From Stygiobacter sp. (GTDB lineage: Bacteria; Pseudomonadota; Alphaproteobacteria; Rhodospirillales; Magnetospirillaceae), in assembly GCA_006218045.1 (NCBI GenBank), contig VBWB01000001.1, forward strand, positions 310,001 through 374,000: a DNA stretch of 64,000 bases, read 5' to 3'. Below, in pieces: positions 47,727-59,437 of this stretch; the first letter of the stretch is position 1; every line of letters begins with the position of its first letter. The notes below the pieces were generated by a model that was not told the origin of the DNA, did no database searches, and saw nothing but the letters and a program-made list of their open reading frames with translations. Both the position numbers and the translations under genes were made by a program.

Positions 47727-49646
47727 TCAGGCGCTGGCCATAGCCGCCGATTGCCCCAGGGCGGACAGCACGCAGGTGACGATATGCGGGGCGTTGAGCC
47801 CGGCCAGATCGTATTGCTTGAGCGGCGCTTCGTGTTCCAGGAAGACGTCGGGCAACACCATGGGCCGCACCTTCAAGCCGCGATCCAGGGCGCCGGAATG
47901 GGCGAGGAAATGCAGCACCTGGGCGCCGAAACCGCCGACCGAGCCCTCTTCGATGGTCACCAATACCTCGTGCTCGCGCGCCAGACGCAGGATCATCTCC
48001 TGATCCAGCGGCTTCATGAAGCGGGCATCGGCGACGGTGGTGGAGAGGCCGCGCGCCGCCAGGTCTTCGGCGGCCTTCAGCGCCTCGCCCAGACGGGTGC
48101 CGAGGGACAGCAGGGCGACGCGACTGCCTTCGCGAACGATGCGGCCCTTGCCGATGGGCAGAACCTCGCCGCGTGCCGGCAGGTCCAGCCCCACCCCCTC
48201 GCCACGCGGATAGCGGAAGGCGGAGGGACGATCGTCCAGGGCCTTGGCGGTGGCCACCGCGTGCATCAGTTCCAACTCATCCGCCGGGCTCATCAGCACG
48301 ATGTCGGGCAGGCAACCCAGATAGGCCAGATCGAAGGCGCCGGCATGGGTAGCGCCATCGGCACCGACCAGACCGGCGCGGTCGATGGCGAAGCGCACCG
48401 GCAGCTTCTGGATGACCACGTCATGCACCAACTGGTCATACCCACGTTGCAGGAAGGTGGAATAAAGCGCGCAGAACGGCTTGAACCCCTCGCAGGCCAG
48501 ACCGGCGGCGAAGGTCACCGCGTGCTGTTCGGCGATGCCCACGTCGAAGCAGCGGTTGGGGAAGCGCTCGGCGAACTTGTCCAGGCCGGTGCCGGCGGGC
48601 ATGGCGGCGGTAATGGCGACGACGCGGTCGTCTGCCTCGGCCTCGGCCAGCAGGGCCTGGGCGAACACCGAGGTGTAGCTGGGGGCGTTGGCCTTGGGCT
48701 TGGCCAGGGCGCCGGTGACCACGTCGAACTTGCCGACGCCGTGATATTTGTCGGCGGCCTGTTCCGCCGGCGGATAGCCCCGGCCTTTCTTGGTCACCAC
48801 ATGGATCAGCACCGGCTTGTTGTCCTCGGAATCGCGGACGTTCTTCAGCACCGGCAGCAGGTGATCGAAATTGTGGCCGTCGATGGGGCCGACATAATAA
48901 AAACCCAGTTCCTCGAACAACGTACCGCCACCGGAGACGAAGCCGCGGGCATATTCCTCGGCCCGCTTGGCCGCGCGCTCCAGGGGCGGCGGCAGCATGG
49001 ACGCCAGATCCTTGGCGAAGTGGCGGATGGACAGATAGGGCCGCGACGACAGCAGGCGCGACAGATAGGCGCTCATGGCGCCGACCGGCGGCGCGATGGA
49101 CATGTCGTTGTCGTTCAAGATGACGACCAGGCGCGAATCCATGGAGCCGGCATTGTTCATGGCCTCATAGACCATGCCGGCGCTCATGGCGCCGTCGCCG
49201 ATCACGGCGATGACGTTGAAATCCTCGCCCTTGAGGTCGCGCCCGACCGCCATGCCCAATCCAGCGGAAATGGAGGTGGAGGAATGGCCGGCACCGAACG
49301 GGTCGTAGACGCTTTCCGACCGCTTGGTGAAGCCCGACAATCCGCCGCCCTGGCGCAGCGTGCGGATGCGATCCTTGCGCCCGGTCAGGATCTTGTGCGG
49401 ATAGCACTGATGCCCCACGTCCCAGATCAGCTTGTCGACCGGGGTCTGGAATACGTGATGCAAGGCCACGGTCAGTTCGACCACGCCCAGGCCGGCGCCC
49501 AGATGGCCGCCGGTGATGGACACCGCCTCGATCATTTCCTGGCGCACTTCGTCGGCCAACTGGCGCAATTGTTCCGGCGTGAAGGCGCGGGTATCGGCGG
49601 GGCAATCGACGCTGTCGAGCAGACGTTGACAAACGCTCATGGTCAT
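47727..49646 (-). CDS. dxs: 1-deoxy-D-xylulose-5-phosphate synthase
   Basis: [65 protein letters not shown]. Confidence 0.97.
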   Translation of the reverse strand: MTMSVCQRLLDSVDCPADTRAFTPEQLRQLADEVRQEMIEAVSITGGHLGAGLGVVELTVALHHVFQTPVDKLIWDVGHQCYPHKILTGRKDRIRTLRQGGGLSGFTKRSESVYDPFGAGHSSTSISAGLGMAVGRDLKGEDFNVIAVIGDGAMSAGMVYEAMNNAGSMDSRLVVILNDNDMSIAPPVGAMSAYLSRLLSSRPYLSIRHFAKDLASMLPPPLERAAKRAEEYARGFVSGGGTLFEELGFYYVGPIDGHNFDHLLPVLKNVRDSEDNKPVLIHVVTKKGRGYPPAEQAADKYHGVGKFDVVTGALAKPKANAPSYTSVFAQALLAEAEADDRVVAITAAMPAGTGLDKFAERFPNRCFDVGIAEQHAVTFAAGLACEGFKPFCALYSTFLQRGYDQLVHDVVIQKLPVRFAIDRAGLVGADGATHAGAFDLAYLGCLPDIVLMSPADELELMHAVATAKALDDRPSAFRYPRGEGVGLDLPARGEVLPIGKGRIVREGSRVALLSLGTRLGEALKAAEDLAARGLSTTVADARFMKPLDQEMILRLAREHEVLVTIEEGSVGGFGAQVLHFLAHSGALDRGLKVRPMVLPDVFLEHEAPLKQYDLAGLNAPHIVTCVLSALGQSAAMASA

Positions 49647-49650
49647 ATCC

Positions 49651-50553
49651 TTACACGCTGCGGGTGACGACGTAATGGGCCGTCAGCCGCAACAAATGGG
49701 CAGCATCGCCGAAGGGGTCGAGATGGCGGCAGGCCTGCTCGACCAGCATGTCAGCCTGGGCACGGGCGCGTTCCACCCCCAGCAGGGAAACAAAGGTGGC
49801 CTTGCCGGCATCGGCATCCTTGCCCAATTTCTTGCCCACCCGCGCCTCGTCGCCTTGCACGTCAAGCAGATCGTCGGCGATCTGGAAGGCCAGACCCAGG
49901 TCATGGGCATAATTCTTCAAGGCCAGCCGCAGCGACGACGGCGCCTTGCCCAGAATGGCCCCGGCCTCGCAGGCGAAACCGATCAACCGACCGGTCTTCA
50001 TTTGCTGCAAGCGGGTGATGTCGGCCATATCCATGATCAATTGCGCCGCCTGCAAATCGACCATCTGGCCGCCGACCATGCCCATGGCCCCGGCGGCATG
50101 GGCCAATTGCCACACCAATTCGCAGCGGACGGCCGGATCAGGGTGGGTGGCCTCGGTCGCCAGCAGCTCGAACGCGCGCGATTGCAGGGCATCGCCGGCC
50201 AGAAGCGCGGTGGCCTCGTCGAACCGGCGATGGCAGGTGGGGCGGCCCCGGCGCAGGTCGTCGTCATCCATGCACGGCAGATCGTCATGGATCAGCGAAT
50301 AGCAATGCACCATTTCCAAGGCGCAGCCGACCCGTAAAGCCGCCGCCGGCGACACGTTGAACAACGACGCCGCCTGCACGGTCAGGAACGGACGCAAGCG
50401 CTTGCCGCCATCCAATGCACTATAGCGCATGGCGTCGTGGACACGGCGTTCCGGCCCGTCGGGCGGCGGCAGCAGGTGGGCCAGTTCGTCATTGACGGCC
50501 GCCGCGTTGGCGGCCAAGGCCTGGAGCAGAATGTCGGACACGTGCCGGGTCAC
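49651..50553 (-). CDS. ispA: Polyprenyl (farnesyl) diphosphate synthase
   Basis: [54 protein letters not shown]. Confidence 0.95.
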   Translation of the reverse strand: MTRHVSDILLQALAANAAAVNDELAHLLPPPDGPERRVHDAMRYSALDGGKRLRPFLTVQAASLFNVSPAAALRVGCALEMVHCYSLIHDDLPCMDDDDLRRGRPTCHRRFDEATALLAGDALQSRAFELLATEATHPDPAVRCELVWQLAHAAGAMGMVGGQMVDLQAAQLIMDMADITRLQQMKTGRLIGFACEAGAILGKAPSSLRLALKNYAHDLGLAFQIADDLLDVQGDEARVGKKLGKDADAGKATFVSLLGVERARAQADMLVEQACRHLDPFGDAAHLLRLTAHYVVTRSV

Positions 50554-50795
50554 TCGATGCCGGCGGGTTCAAGCCCGATGGCGCCGTCGCCGCCCAGCAC
50601 GATCTTGTCGACCTTGGCCTGGGCTTCCTTCAGCTTGGCTTCGCAGTGACGCTTGAGCAACGCACCGCGCTCATAGGCGCCGATGGCGTCGTCAAGCCGG
50701 GTCGAGCCGGTCTCCAGCTTGCGGACGATGGCATCCAGTTCGGAAAGCGCGTCCTCGAAACTGAGCGTGGCGATATCGGGCGGCAGGTCGGCCAT
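50550..50795 (-). CDS. xseB: Exodeoxyribonuclease VII small subunit
   Basis: LSFEDALSELDAIVRKLETGSTRLDDAIGAYERGALLKRHCEAKLKEAQAKVDKI. Confidence 0.95.
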   Translation of the reverse strand: MADLPPDIATLSFEDALSELDAIVRKLETGSTRLDDAIGAYERGALLKRHCEAKLKEAQAKVDKIVLGGDGAIGLEPAGIE

Positions 50796-50906
50796 GGCGC
50801 CAATGTCTCTCTTATTATTCTGGGGTTCCCAAACGAAGGGGGGAAGTTTACGGATGCGGGCCGGCAAAGGCAAGCAAACCGGTTGATTGAATTCGCATCT
50901 GCGCCA

Positions 50907-50934
50907 TTGACAGCGGGGGGGCGGTTTGTATAAA
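50907..50934 (+). promoter_or_regulatory. Near-consensus sigma70 promoter upstream of rpsD
   Basis: TTGACA - 16 nt - TATAAA. Confidence 0.65.
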
Positions 50935-51048
50935 AGCCCCTTTCTTCCCGAGAATGTGGGCGCGCTTCGCGTCCCGCCCCAGGTGACACTGGATCAGGCC
51001 TATCGGGACAAACCCCAACCGGCAACAGCCGGGACCAAAGGAAGACCC

Positions 51049-51666
51049 ATGACCAAGCGTATTGAAGCGAAATTCAAGATCAACCGCCGCCTGGGCGTCA
51101 ATCTGTGGGGCCGTGGCAAGAGCCCGCTGGCTCGCGGTAAGGAAACCCCGCCCGGCCAGCATGGCGCGCGCCGCAAGAAGCCCTCTGACTTCGGCACCCA
51201 GTTGATGGCCAAGCAGAAGCTGAAGGGCTATTACGGCAACATTTCGGAAAAGCAGTTCCGCAAGCTGTATGACGAGGCCGTGCGCCGCCGTGGCGACACC
51301 TCGGAAAACCTGATCGGTCTGCTGGAGCGCCGCCTGGACGCCGTCGTCTATCGCATGAAGCTGGCCGTCAGCCCCTTCCAGGCCCGTCAGGTCATCAACC
51401 ACGGCCACATCCACGTCAACGGCAAGCGCCTGAACATCGCGTCCTATCAGGTCAAGGACGGCGACATCATCACCGTCAAGCAGAAGTCCAAGGATCTGGC
51501 CATCATCCTGGAAGCGGCGCAGTCGCCGGAACGCGACGTCCCCGACTATCTGGAAGTCGATCACAAGGAAATGAAGGGTACCTTCATCCGCGCCCCCAAG
51601 CTGTCGGACGTGCCCTATCCGTGCCAGATGGAACCCAATCTGGTCATCGAATTCTACTCGCGCTGA
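51049..51666 (+). CDS. rpsD: 30S ribosomal protein S4
   Basis: [57 protein letters not shown]. Confidence 0.97.
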   Translation: MTKRIEAKFKINRRLGVNLWGRGKSPLARGKETPPGQHGARRKKPSDFGTQLMAKQKLKGYYGNISEKQFRKLYDEAVRRRGDTSENLIGLLERRLDAVVYRMKLAVSPFQARQVINHGHIHVNGKRLNIASYQVKDGDIITVKQKSKDLAIILEAAQSPERDVPDYLEVDHKEMKGTFIRAPKLSDVPYPCQMEPNLVIEFYSR

Positions 51667-51690
51667 TCCGGTTCTCCGGACGGCAGCAAG

Positions 51691-51718
51691 AAGGCCCGGT
51701 GGAAATGCCGGGCCTTTT
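51691..51718. terminator. Rho-independent terminator
   Basis: AAGGCCCGG-tggaaatg-CCGGGCCTTTT. Confidence 0.88.
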
Positions 51719-51753
51719 GCTTTGTCATCCCCGTTGATCGAAGCCGATCAGCC

Positions 51754-52686
51754 CTACATGCCCATCAAGGCGCGCACATGTTCCTTGACCGAGGCGGCCA
51801 GGGCCTCGATGTCGTAGCCGCCCTCCAGCACCGACACCACCCGGTTGTCGGCGGTCTCGGCGGCAACGTCCAGCAATTGCTCGGTCGCCCACTTGAAATC
51901 GCTGGTCTTCAGCCGCAGATGGGCCAGCGGGTCGGCGGCATGGGCGTCGAAGCCGGCGGAGATGATCAGGAAATCGGGGGCGAACTCGCGCAGCTTGTAG
52001 ACCAGCATGTCGGCGAAAGCCTGGCGGAAATCGTCCGAGGCGCAGCCCGCCGGCAACGGCACGTTGACCATGCGACCGATTCCGCCGGTTTCCTCGGCCA
52101 GGCCGGTATTGGGATAAGCATGTTCCTGGTGGGTCGAGGCATAGAACATGCCCGGTTCGTCCCACAGGATATGCTGGGTGCCGTTGCCGTGATGGACGTC
52201 GAAATCGACGATGGCGACGCGCTTGAAGCCGTGGGCATCGCGGGCGTGCAAGGCGGCGATGGCCGCGTTATTGAACAGGCAAAAGCCCATGGCGGCATCG
52301 CGTTCGGCGTGGTGTCCCGGCGGGCGCACGGCGCAAAAGGCATTGCGGGCCTGCTTGGTCGCCACCGCATCGACGGCGGCACAGCCAGCCCCGGCGGAGC
52401 GCAAGGCGGCATCGCCCGACTGGTACGACAGGATGGTGTCGGGATCGATGTGGAAAAACTCACCCGGTTCGGGGACCGACGACAGCACGTGGTCGACGTG
52501 ATGGGGGCAATGGGCGCGCAGTAAGTGTTCACGGCTGGCCTGGGGCGCTTCCTCGCGCTGCAACAGGCTGAATTCCTCGGTTTCGAGACCGGCGAGGACC
52601 GCCTTCAGGCGATCGGCGCATTCGGGGTGATAGTCGCCTGTATCGTGTTTCAGGCAGACGGGGTGCGTGAACAGCATGGTAGCCAT
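51754..52686 (-). CDS. Histone deacetylase family protein
   Basis: AVRPPGHHAERDAAMGFCLFNNAAIAA; VAIVDFDVHHGNGTQHI; ISAGFDAHAADPLAHL. Confidence 0.95.
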   Translation of the reverse strand: MATMLFTHPVCLKHDTGDYHPECADRLKAVLAGLETEEFSLLQREEAPQASREHLLRAHCPHHVDHVLSSVPEPGEFFHIDPDTILSYQSGDAALRSAGAGCAAVDAVATKQARNAFCAVRPPGHHAERDAAMGFCLFNNAAIAALHARDAHGFKRVAIVDFDVHHGNGTQHILWDEPGMFYASTHQEHAYPNTGLAEETGGIGRMVNVPLPAGCASDDFRQAFADMLVYKLREFAPDFLIISAGFDAHAADPLAHLRLKTSDFKWATEQLLDVAAETADNRVVSVLEGGYDIEALAASVKEHVRALMGM

Positions 52687-52782
52687 TTGCGTTTCGTCGG
52701 ACGTCCCTTATTAGTGTTTGATTGATTGTCGGTGAAGCCAAGGGTAATTGCCATACCCGATTTTCGCATGGGGCTATGTCTG

Positions 52783-53538
52783 ATGGGATTACGCGTTCGC
52801 ATAGATCAATTGCTGGTGGATCGTGGTCTGGCCGAAAGCCGGGCCAGGGCCCAGGCTCTGGTCATGGCCGGGCTGGTCATCGTCGGCGGCAGGAAGATCG
52901 ACAAGGCCGGCACCCAGGTGGCCGAGGATGCTGTCATCGAGTTGAAGGGCCAGGATCACCCTTGGGTGTCGCGCGGCGGCCTCAAGCTGGTCGAGGCGCT
53001 GGATCGCTTCGCCATCGAGCCCACGGGCAAGGTGGCGGTGGATGTGGGCGCCTCCACCGGCGGCTTCACCGATGTGCTGCTGAGCCGGGGCGCCGCCCGC
53101 GTCTATGCCGTCGATGTCGGCCACGGGCAATTGGCGTGGAAGTTGCGCAGCGACGACCGCGTCATCGTGCTGGAGCGCACCAATGCCCGCTATCTGACGG
53201 TCGGGCAAATCCCTGAACAAGTGGACATGGTGGTGTGCGACGCCAGCTTCATCGGCCTGGAAACGGTGCTGCCCGCCGCCCTCAATCTGGCCGCCGACGG
53301 CGCCATCCTGGTGGCGCTGATCAAGCCGCAATTCGAGGTGGGCAAGGGCCGGGTCGGCAAGGGCGGCGTGGTGCGCGAACCGGAATTGCATGCCGAGGTG
53401 TGTGATCGCATCACCGCCTGGCTGCCCAGCAATCCCGGCTGGGAACTGATCGGCCTGTGCGACAGCCCGATCAAGGGGCCGGAGGGCAACAAGGAATTCC
53501 TGATGGTCGGTCGCAAATGTGTTCCCGCTTCCAACTGA
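52783..53538 (+). CDS. tlyA: TlyA family rRNA (cytidine-2'-O)-methyltransferase
   Basis: RIDQLLVDRGLAESRARAQALVMAGLVIV; VDVGASTGGFTDVLLSRGAARVYAVDVGHGQL; LIKPQFEVGKG. Confidence 0.93.
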   Translation: MGLRVRIDQLLVDRGLAESRARAQALVMAGLVIVGGRKIDKAGTQVAEDAVIELKGQDHPWVSRGGLKLVEALDRFAIEPTGKVAVDVGASTGGFTDVLLSRGAARVYAVDVGHGQLAWKLRSDDRVIVLERTNARYLTVGQIPEQVDMVVCDASFIGLETVLPAALNLAADGAILVALIKPQFEVGKGRVGKGGVVREPELHAEVCDRITAWLPSNPGWELIGLCDSPIKGPEGNKEFLMVGRKCVPASN

Positions 53539-54050
53539 ACCATCCCTTGGCCGGGATCATGGCGCGGTTTCACCTGCGCGTGCCGCCGCCTTGGCCCAAT
53601 GCCACCGAGTTCCGCCCCACCGACCGGGCCTTGGTGGTGGCGGCGGACGGCGCCCGCCTGCTGGGCTGGGGATTGAAGGTGGAGTGGGACAACTCCCCGT
53701 TGATCAATGCCCGGGTCGAGACGGTACGGGAAAAGCCCACCTTCCGCCGCCTGTTGGGCAATCGCCTGCTGGTACCGGCCAGCGCCTGGTGGGAATGGGA
53801 CGGGGCCAAGGTGAAAATGCGGTTGGCGCCCACCGATGGTGGGCTTTTGTCCTTTGCCGGGCTATATGACGGCGACAGATTCGTCATCCTGACCGGCGCG
53901 GCCACCCCCGACCTCGCCCCTGTGCACGACCGCATGCCGCTCTTGGTCGATGAACGCTGGCTGCAAGGCGGCGCCCCCCGGGTGGTGGAAACGCCGATCG
54001 TGGCGGTCATTGATCAGCCGCCGCCGCGCCAAGCCGATTTGTTCGGTTAA
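53517..54050 (+). CDS. SRAP (HMCES/YedK-like) abasic-site crosslinking protein
   Basis: MCSRF start with catalytic Cys2; INARVETVREKPTFR; VPASAWWEWDG; HDRMPLLVDERW. Confidence 0.92.
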   Translation: MCSRFQLNHPLAGIMARFHLRVPPPWPNATEFRPTDRALVVAADGARLLGWGLKVEWDNSPLINARVETVREKPTFRRLLGNRLLVPASAWWEWDGAKVKMRLAPTDGGLLSFAGLYDGDRFVILTGAATPDLAPVHDRMPLLVDERWLQGGAPRVVETPIVAVIDQPPPRQADLFG

Positions 54051-55003
54051 TTCAGCCCGTAGATGTCAGGCGGCGGGGTGGCCAGATCCCAGCCCAGGCG
54101 CAGGCATACCGCCAGCACGATCAGGGCCAGGGCTAGGCGCAGATGCTCGCCGCGCATGCGGCCGCCGATGCGGGCGCCGAACTGGGCACCGATGACACCG
54201 CCGATCAGCAAGGTCAGCATCAGCACCACGTCCACCGTCTGGGTGGTGATGGCCTGCAACAAGGTGACGTTGGCGGTGACGAAGATGATCTGCAACAGCG
54301 AGGTGCCGACCACCACCGCCGTCGGCATTTCCAACACATAGATCATCAGCGGCACCATGACGAAGCCGCCGCCCACCCCCATCAGCGCCGCCAGCACGCC
54401 GCCGAAGACGCCGACGCCCACCGGGATCAAGGCGCTGATGTAAAGGCCGGAGCGGGGAAACCGCATCTTGAACGGCAGCGAATGCCAGGGATGGCGATGG
54501 CGCTTGCGCAAGGGGCCGCCGCCGCCCGATTTCAGCAAGGCGCCCACCGATTCCACCGCCATGGTGCTGCCGATGAAGCCCAGGAACACCACATAGCAGA
54601 TGGAAATGACCAGATCGATCTGGCCCAGGCTTTTCAGCCAGCCGAACAAGATCACCCCCAGGCCCGATCCGGCGAATCCGCCCATGGTCAACACCACGCC
54701 CATGCGCACATCCACATTGCGCCGCCGCCAATGGGCGATCAGGCCGGAAACGCTGGCGCCGACCACCTGATTGGCGCCGGTGGCCACCGCCACCGCCGGC
54801 GGCACGCCCAGGAACATCAGCAAAGGCGTCAGCAAAAAGCCGCCGCCCACACCGAACAGCCCCGACAAAAAGCCGACACCGCCGCCCAAGGCCAGCAACG
54901 CGTACAGATTGACCGACAGGCCAGCGATGGGAAGATAGACGGGCAAGGGGGCAATCCTTGAATTAAGTTGCCCTAATATAGACGGCGCCACCGGCGCCGT
55001 CAC
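54047..55003 (-). CDS. TauE/SafE family sulfite exporter/permease
   Basis: GFLSGLFGVGGGFLLTPLLMFLGVPPAVAVATGANQVV; GVFGGVLAALMGVGGGFVMVPLMIYVLEMPTAVVVGTSLLQI. Start uncertain. Confidence 0.9.
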   Translation of the reverse strand: MTAPVAPSILGQLNSRIAPLPVYLPIAGLSVNLYALLALGGGVGFLSGLFGVGGGFLLTPLLMFLGVPPAVAVATGANQVVGASVSGLIAHWRRRNVDVRMGVVLTMGGFAGSGLGVILFGWLKSLGQIDLVISICYVVFLGFIGSTMAVESVGALLKSGGGGPLRKRHRHPWHSLPFKMRFPRSGLYISALIPVGVGVFGGVLAALMGVGGGFVMVPLMIYVLEMPTAVVVGTSLLQIIFVTANVTLLQAITTQTVDVVLMLTLLIGGVIGAQFGARIGGRMRGEHLRLALALIVLAVCLRLGWDLATPPPDIYGLN

Positions 55004-55026
55004 GCATTCATCCGTGTGGGGAAAGG

Positions 55027-55197
55027 TTATTTGCCCTTGAAATAGGGGGCGGTGTCATAGGGGGTGAGGGCGGCGGTATCGGCCTTGGTCACCGGCGCCT
55101 GGGGGCGCGGGGTGATGCGGTTTTCCAGCGCGGCTTCATAGGGGGACGAGCAGGCGGCCAGCAGGGCGACGGCGGCAGCGGCGAGAACGATCTTCAT
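55027..55197 (-). CDS. 56-aa small lipoprotein
   Basis: MKIVLAAAAVALLAACSSPYEAALENRITPRPQAPVTKADTAALTPYDTAPYFKGK; lipobox LLAAC. Confidence 0.7.
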   Translation of the reverse strand: MKIVLAAAAVALLAACSSPYEAALENRITPRPQAPVTKADTAALTPYDTAPYFKGK

Positions 55198-55262
55198 TTT
55201 CTTCTCCGATGGTTCCGGGATCTGCCGGCATGGTATCGCGACAGGGCGGCGGGAGCAAACAT

Positions 55263-55934
55263 CTATCCGGCCAGGGCGTATCCCAGGCCGCGCACGGTGA
55301 CGATGGGGGCTTCGGTGTCGCCGTCGCGCATCTTGCGGCGCAGGCGGGCGATCAGGGTGTCGACGGTGTGGTCGCTGACCTGGCGCGGGTCGCGGTTGCT
55401 GATGACGTCCAGCAGGAAATCGCGGCTGAGCGGTTGCGGACGCTCGGCCACCAGGGCGGCCAGGATATTGAATTCGCCCGAGGTCAGTTCCAGCATCCGG
55501 CCATCGGGGCGGAACAATTCGCGGCGGATCACATCCAGGGTCCAGCCGTCGAAGCTGATGATGGACTCGCCCGACCGGCGCAGCACGTTGCGGATACGGG
55601 CCAGCAGCGTGCGCAGGTTGACCGGCTTGATGATGTAATCGTCGCCGCCGGCTTCCAGGCCGTTGATCTCGTCCTCGTCGGCGTCGCGGCTGGTCAGGAA
55701 GATCAAGCCGCCGCGCTTGCCCAGATCCAGTTCCCGCGCCAAGGCGATGCCGTCGGCATCGGGCAGGTTGATGTCCAGGATGATCAAGGCCGGCTGGGAT
55801 TTTAGCAAGGCGGTGCGCAATTGGGCGCCAGTGGCGGCACGCAGGCATGAATACCCTTGCTGTTCCAGATAGCCGGCAACCATTTCCAAGGATTCCGGGG
55901 CGTCTTCAACGACAAGAATGGTATCGGCGGTCAT
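55263..55934 (-). CDS. OmpR/PhoB family response regulator
   Basis: REC ILVVEDAPESLEMVAGYLEQQGY...ILDINLPDADG; winged helix RPQPLSRDFLLDVISNRDPRQVSDHTVDTLIARLRRKM. Confidence 0.94.
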   Translation of the reverse strand: MTADTILVVEDAPESLEMVAGYLEQQGYSCLRAATGAQLRTALLKSQPALIILDINLPDADGIALARELDLGKRGGLIFLTSRDADEDEINGLEAGGDDYIIKPVNLRTLLARIRNVLRRSGESIISFDGWTLDVIRRELFRPDGRMLELTSGEFNILAALVAERPQPLSRDFLLDVISNRDPRQVSDHTVDTLIARLRRKMRDGDTEAPIVTVRGLGYALAG

Positions 55935-55961
55935 CAGCTGCAGTCATGGCGGAAGGGAATC

Positions 55962-58337
55962 TCAATTTCCGGGGCTTTTTGCGCATAAATTCGCCTCGAC
56001 CGATACAATGGCCTTTTGCAGGGCCGCCCGCAAGTCATCGCACGCGCCTATATCCAATGCATTTCCGTGCATCACTCTGCCGGCGGCGTCGGCCAGCGCG
56101 GTCAATTCCAAGCTGGCGGCGCTGCCCTTGAGACGGTGGGCCACGGCGTGCAGGGCTTCGCCCTCGAGTCCGGCCTCCAGCGTCGTCAGGCATTCCCGCG
56201 CACTGGCGGCGAACAGGGTCCATATCCTGATCATATGGTCTCGACCCAGCAGATCCTCCAACCGGGTCGGGGTATTGGCGAGGCTGGCGATGTGGGCGGC
56301 CAAGGCACTATCGTCGGCGTCGAGCGTCTCTGCCGTCAGCCTGTGCAAGGTCGGCGGCTGAGGCCGGGTCGCGATGAAATCCCGCAGGAACTCATAATCC
56401 TCCGGGCTCAGCACCAGCACGGCATCGAAGGGGCGGGCCGCCAGCATATTGGCGGCGATGGAGGTGGTGGCGGCGCCGAATACCCGGTGGCCCAGGCGCG
56501 ACAGCCGGGCGCGCACGGCATCGCCGTCAGCGCCCACCAGCAACAGATCGACGCAAGGATTGGTGCCGGTGGCCTGGGCCATGGCCGCTTCCAGGGTGCC
56601 GCGCTCCATGGGCTTGGCCACATGGCCGTTCATGCCGGCGGCGCGACAGCGGGCGGTGTCGCCGGGCAGGGCATTGGCGGTCAGGGCGATGATCGGAACC
56701 GATCCGGCCCGTCCGGGCAGGGCGCGGATGCGGCGGGTGGCTTCCAGCCCGTCGATCTCGGGCATCTGCATGTCCATCAGGATCAGGTCGAAACCACCGC
56801 CCGCCGCCAGTTCCACCGCCCGGGCGCCATCGACGGCGACGGTGACGTGATGGCCGGCGCTTTCCAGCATGGCCCGGGCGACGTGCTGGTTGACCGGGTT
56901 GTCCTCGGCCAGCAAGACGGTCAAGGGCGGTACCGGGGCCATGTTCGCCGCCGCCGTCTTGGCTTGCGGCGCCCGCGCCGGGGCGAAGTCGAGATGGAAG
57001 AAGAAGTGGCTGCCCTTGCCGGGGGTGCTGTCGACGCCGATGCCGCCGCCCAGGCCTTCGACCAGCCGTTTGCAGATCACCAGCCCCAGGCCGGTGCCGC
57101 CGAACTGCCGGCTGATGGAGGAATCGGCCTGACTGAACGGCTGGAACAGGCGGGAGAGTTGACTGGCGGCGATGCCGGGGCCGGTATCGGTGACGGAAAA
57201 CTCTACCCCGACACGGTCGGACACGTCGCCGCTGCGGCGGACGGTGACGGTGACGCCGCCCGCTTGCGTGAACTTGACGGCGTTGCCGATCAGGTTGAAC
57301 AGGATCTGGCGCAACCGCCCGCCATCGCCATCCAACCAATCGGGGAGGTCGGGGGCCACATCCAGGGCCAGGGTCAGGCCCTTTTCCGCTGCCCGCACGT
57401 CCATCAGGGCGATCACCCCCGCCAGCAACGGTCGCGGCTGAAACGGGGCGTGATGGAACCGGAACGAGCCGGATTCCAATTTGGACAGGTCCAGGATGTC
57501 GTCCAGGATGGTCAGCAGACCCTCGGCGGAATGACAGGCTGTTTGCAGACGGCTGCGGTCGTTTTCGGCCAGCGGACTTTCCAGCACCAGCCGCACCATG
57601 CCCAAAACGCCATTCATCGGGGTGCGGATTTCGTGGCTCATCACCGCCAGGAAGTCGGCCTTGGCCCGCGCCCCGGCCTCGGCCGCCTCTTTCGCCTGCA
57701 TCAGAGTGTGGTTGGTTTGCCGCTCGCGCTCGATATGCAGGTATTCCTCGCGTTGCATGCGCCCGGACTGGCTGCGGGCGAGGCCGCCGACCACATAGGC
57801 GACGATGGTCAGCATGAAGATGATGCCCAGGTCCAGCGGTGCCTCGGGCTGGGGTCGCAACCCGCCCCAGAACAGCAGGCTGATGCCGGCGGCGAAGGCG
57901 CTGAGCAGGGCCGAGGCGCGGAAGCTGCCGGGCAGGAACATGAAGAGGGTGATGGCGATCAGCGGCATCAGCGCGCCGCCATGACGCAGCAGCACCGGAT
58001 GATTGAAGATCAGCGCGTTCAGGGTGAAGAAGACGTATTGATGGACATAAGTCAGCGTCACCACTCGGCCATAATCGGCGGGACGGCTCAGCGCGACCAT
58101 GACGGCCAGGCACCACAGGGCGATCAGCAGGCGGTCACCCAGGAAAAACGCCAGGGTGTCGCCATCCAGCATCATCACGTCCAAGGGCGCGAAGCCGATG
58201 CTGGTCAGGGTGGTGGCCATGACGCACAACCGGGCGCTGGCACGGGCGCGGGAGACTGAACCTTGGTTGAATCCCGCTTCCAGGTTCGCGGCGGTGAATT
58301 CGCCGGCGGACGAAATGCCGGTCGTTCTGCCGGTCAT
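55962..58337 (-). CDS. Hybrid sensor histidine kinase (TM-HK-REC-HPt)
   Basis: [67 protein letters not shown]; HPt [18 protein letters not shown]. Confidence 0.93.
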   Translation of the reverse strand: MTGRTTGISSAGEFTAANLEAGFNQGSVSRARASARLCVMATTLTSIGFAPLDVMMLDGDTLAFFLGDRLLIALWCLAVMVALSRPADYGRVVTLTYVHQYVFFTLNALIFNHPVLLRHGGALMPLIAITLFMFLPGSFRASALLSAFAAGISLLFWGGLRPQPEAPLDLGIIFMLTIVAYVVGGLARSQSGRMQREEYLHIERERQTNHTLMQAKEAAEAGARAKADFLAVMSHEIRTPMNGVLGMVRLVLESPLAENDRSRLQTACHSAEGLLTILDDILDLSKLESGSFRFHHAPFQPRPLLAGVIALMDVRAAEKGLTLALDVAPDLPDWLDGDGGRLRQILFNLIGNAVKFTQAGGVTVTVRRSGDVSDRVGVEFSVTDTGPGIAASQLSRLFQPFSQADSSISRQFGGTGLGLVICKRLVEGLGGGIGVDSTPGKGSHFFFHLDFAPARAPQAKTAAANMAPVPPLTVLLAEDNPVNQHVARAMLESAGHHVTVAVDGARAVELAAGGGFDLILMDMQMPEIDGLEATRRIRALPGRAGSVPIIALTANALPGDTARCRAAGMNGHVAKPMERGTLEAAMAQATGTNPCVDLLLVGADGDAVRARLSRLGHRVFGAATTSIAANMLAARPFDAVLVLSPEDYEFLRDFIATRPQPPTLHRLTAETLDADDSALAAHIASLANTPTRLEDLLGRDHMIRIWTLFAASARECLTTLEAGLEGEALHAVAHRLKGSAASLELTALADAAGRVMHGNALDIGACDDLRAALQKAIVSVEANLCAKSPGN

Positions 58338-58401
58338 GACGGAAGGGGCGAGGCGATGCGGCAAATCATGGCCGCAAGCCTCGACCAATCCGGCTTCACC
58401 G

Positions 58402-59433
58402 TCAAGGTGCGGCGAAAACCACCACCCGGCGGGCTCCCAGGCCGACCTGACGTCCCGGTTCCAGCCCCAGCCGGGCATGGGAGTCGCGGTCGATCACCGC
58501 TTCGGCGTGGGCTCCGCCGGGCAGGTGCAGGTCCAGGCGCACCGTCGGACCCAGTATCACCTGATGGCGGATCACCGCGTCATTGCCGCTGGGATCGATC
58601 TCGATCTCGTGCGGACGGATGAAGGCCAAAGCCGGGCCGTCGGCGATGGCGGGCGCTGGCACCCGCCAATGGGCCACCTGGGCGATTCCGTTTTGGACTT
58701 GCGCCTCCAGCCGGTTGGCGTTGCCGAGAAACTGAAAGACGAAGGGCGTCGCCGGGTTGTCGTAGATGTCGGCGGGGGTGCCGATCTGCTCGATGCGGCC
58801 CTTGCTCATCACCACCACTTCGTCGGCCAGTTCCAATGCCTCTTCCTGGTCGTGGGTGACGAAAACCGAGGTCAGTCCCATGTCGTCGTGCAATTGCCGA
58901 AGCCAGCGGCGCAGATCCTTGCGCACCTGGGCGTCGAGCGCGCCGAAGGGTTCATCCAGCAGCAGCAGGCGCGGTTCCACCGCCAAGGCGCGGGCCAGGG
59001 CGACGCGCTGGCGCTGGCCGCCCGACAATTGCGACGGATAACGCCCGGCCAGACCGGACAATTGCACCAGATCGAGCAGGCGGGCGACGCGGTCGTTGAT
59101 CTCGGCCTTGCTGGGCTTGTCCGGGCCCTTGCGCACCTTCAGGCCGAAGGCGACGTTTTCGGCCACGCTCATGTGGCGGAACAAGGCGTAATGCTGGAAG
59201 ACGAAGCCGACGCGGCGGTCGCGGGTCTTGAGCGACGACGCGTCCAGGCCGTTCAGATGGACGGCGCCGCCATCGGCGTGGTCGAGCCCGGCCAGGATGC
59301 GCAACAGCGTGGTCTTGCCCGACCCCGACGGCCCCAACAGCGCCACCAGCTTGCCCGGAGTGATGCGCAAGGAAACGTCGTCGAGGGCGTTGAAACCGCC
59401 GAAGCGTTTGGACAGATGGCTGACGTCGATCAT
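58402..59433 (-). CDS. cysA: Sulfate/thiosulfate ABC transporter ATP-binding protein
   Basis: [102 protein letters not shown]. Confidence 0.95.
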   Translation of the reverse strand: MIDVSHLSKRFGGFNALDDVSLRITPGKLVALLGPSGSGKTTLLRILAGLDHADGGAVHLNGLDASSLKTRDRRVGFVFQHYALFRHMSVAENVAFGLKVRKGPDKPSKAEINDRVARLLDLVQLSGLAGRYPSQLSGGQRQRVALARALAVEPRLLLLDEPFGALDAQVRKDLRRWLRQLHDDMGLTSVFVTHDQEEALELADEVVVMSKGRIEQIGTPADIYDNPATPFVFQFLGNANRLEAQVQNGIAQVAHWRVPAPAIADGPALAFIRPHEIEIDPSGNDAVIRHQVILGPTVRLDLHLPGGAHAEAVIDRDSHARLGLEPGRQVGLGARRVVVFAAP

Positions 59434-59437
59434 GGCT

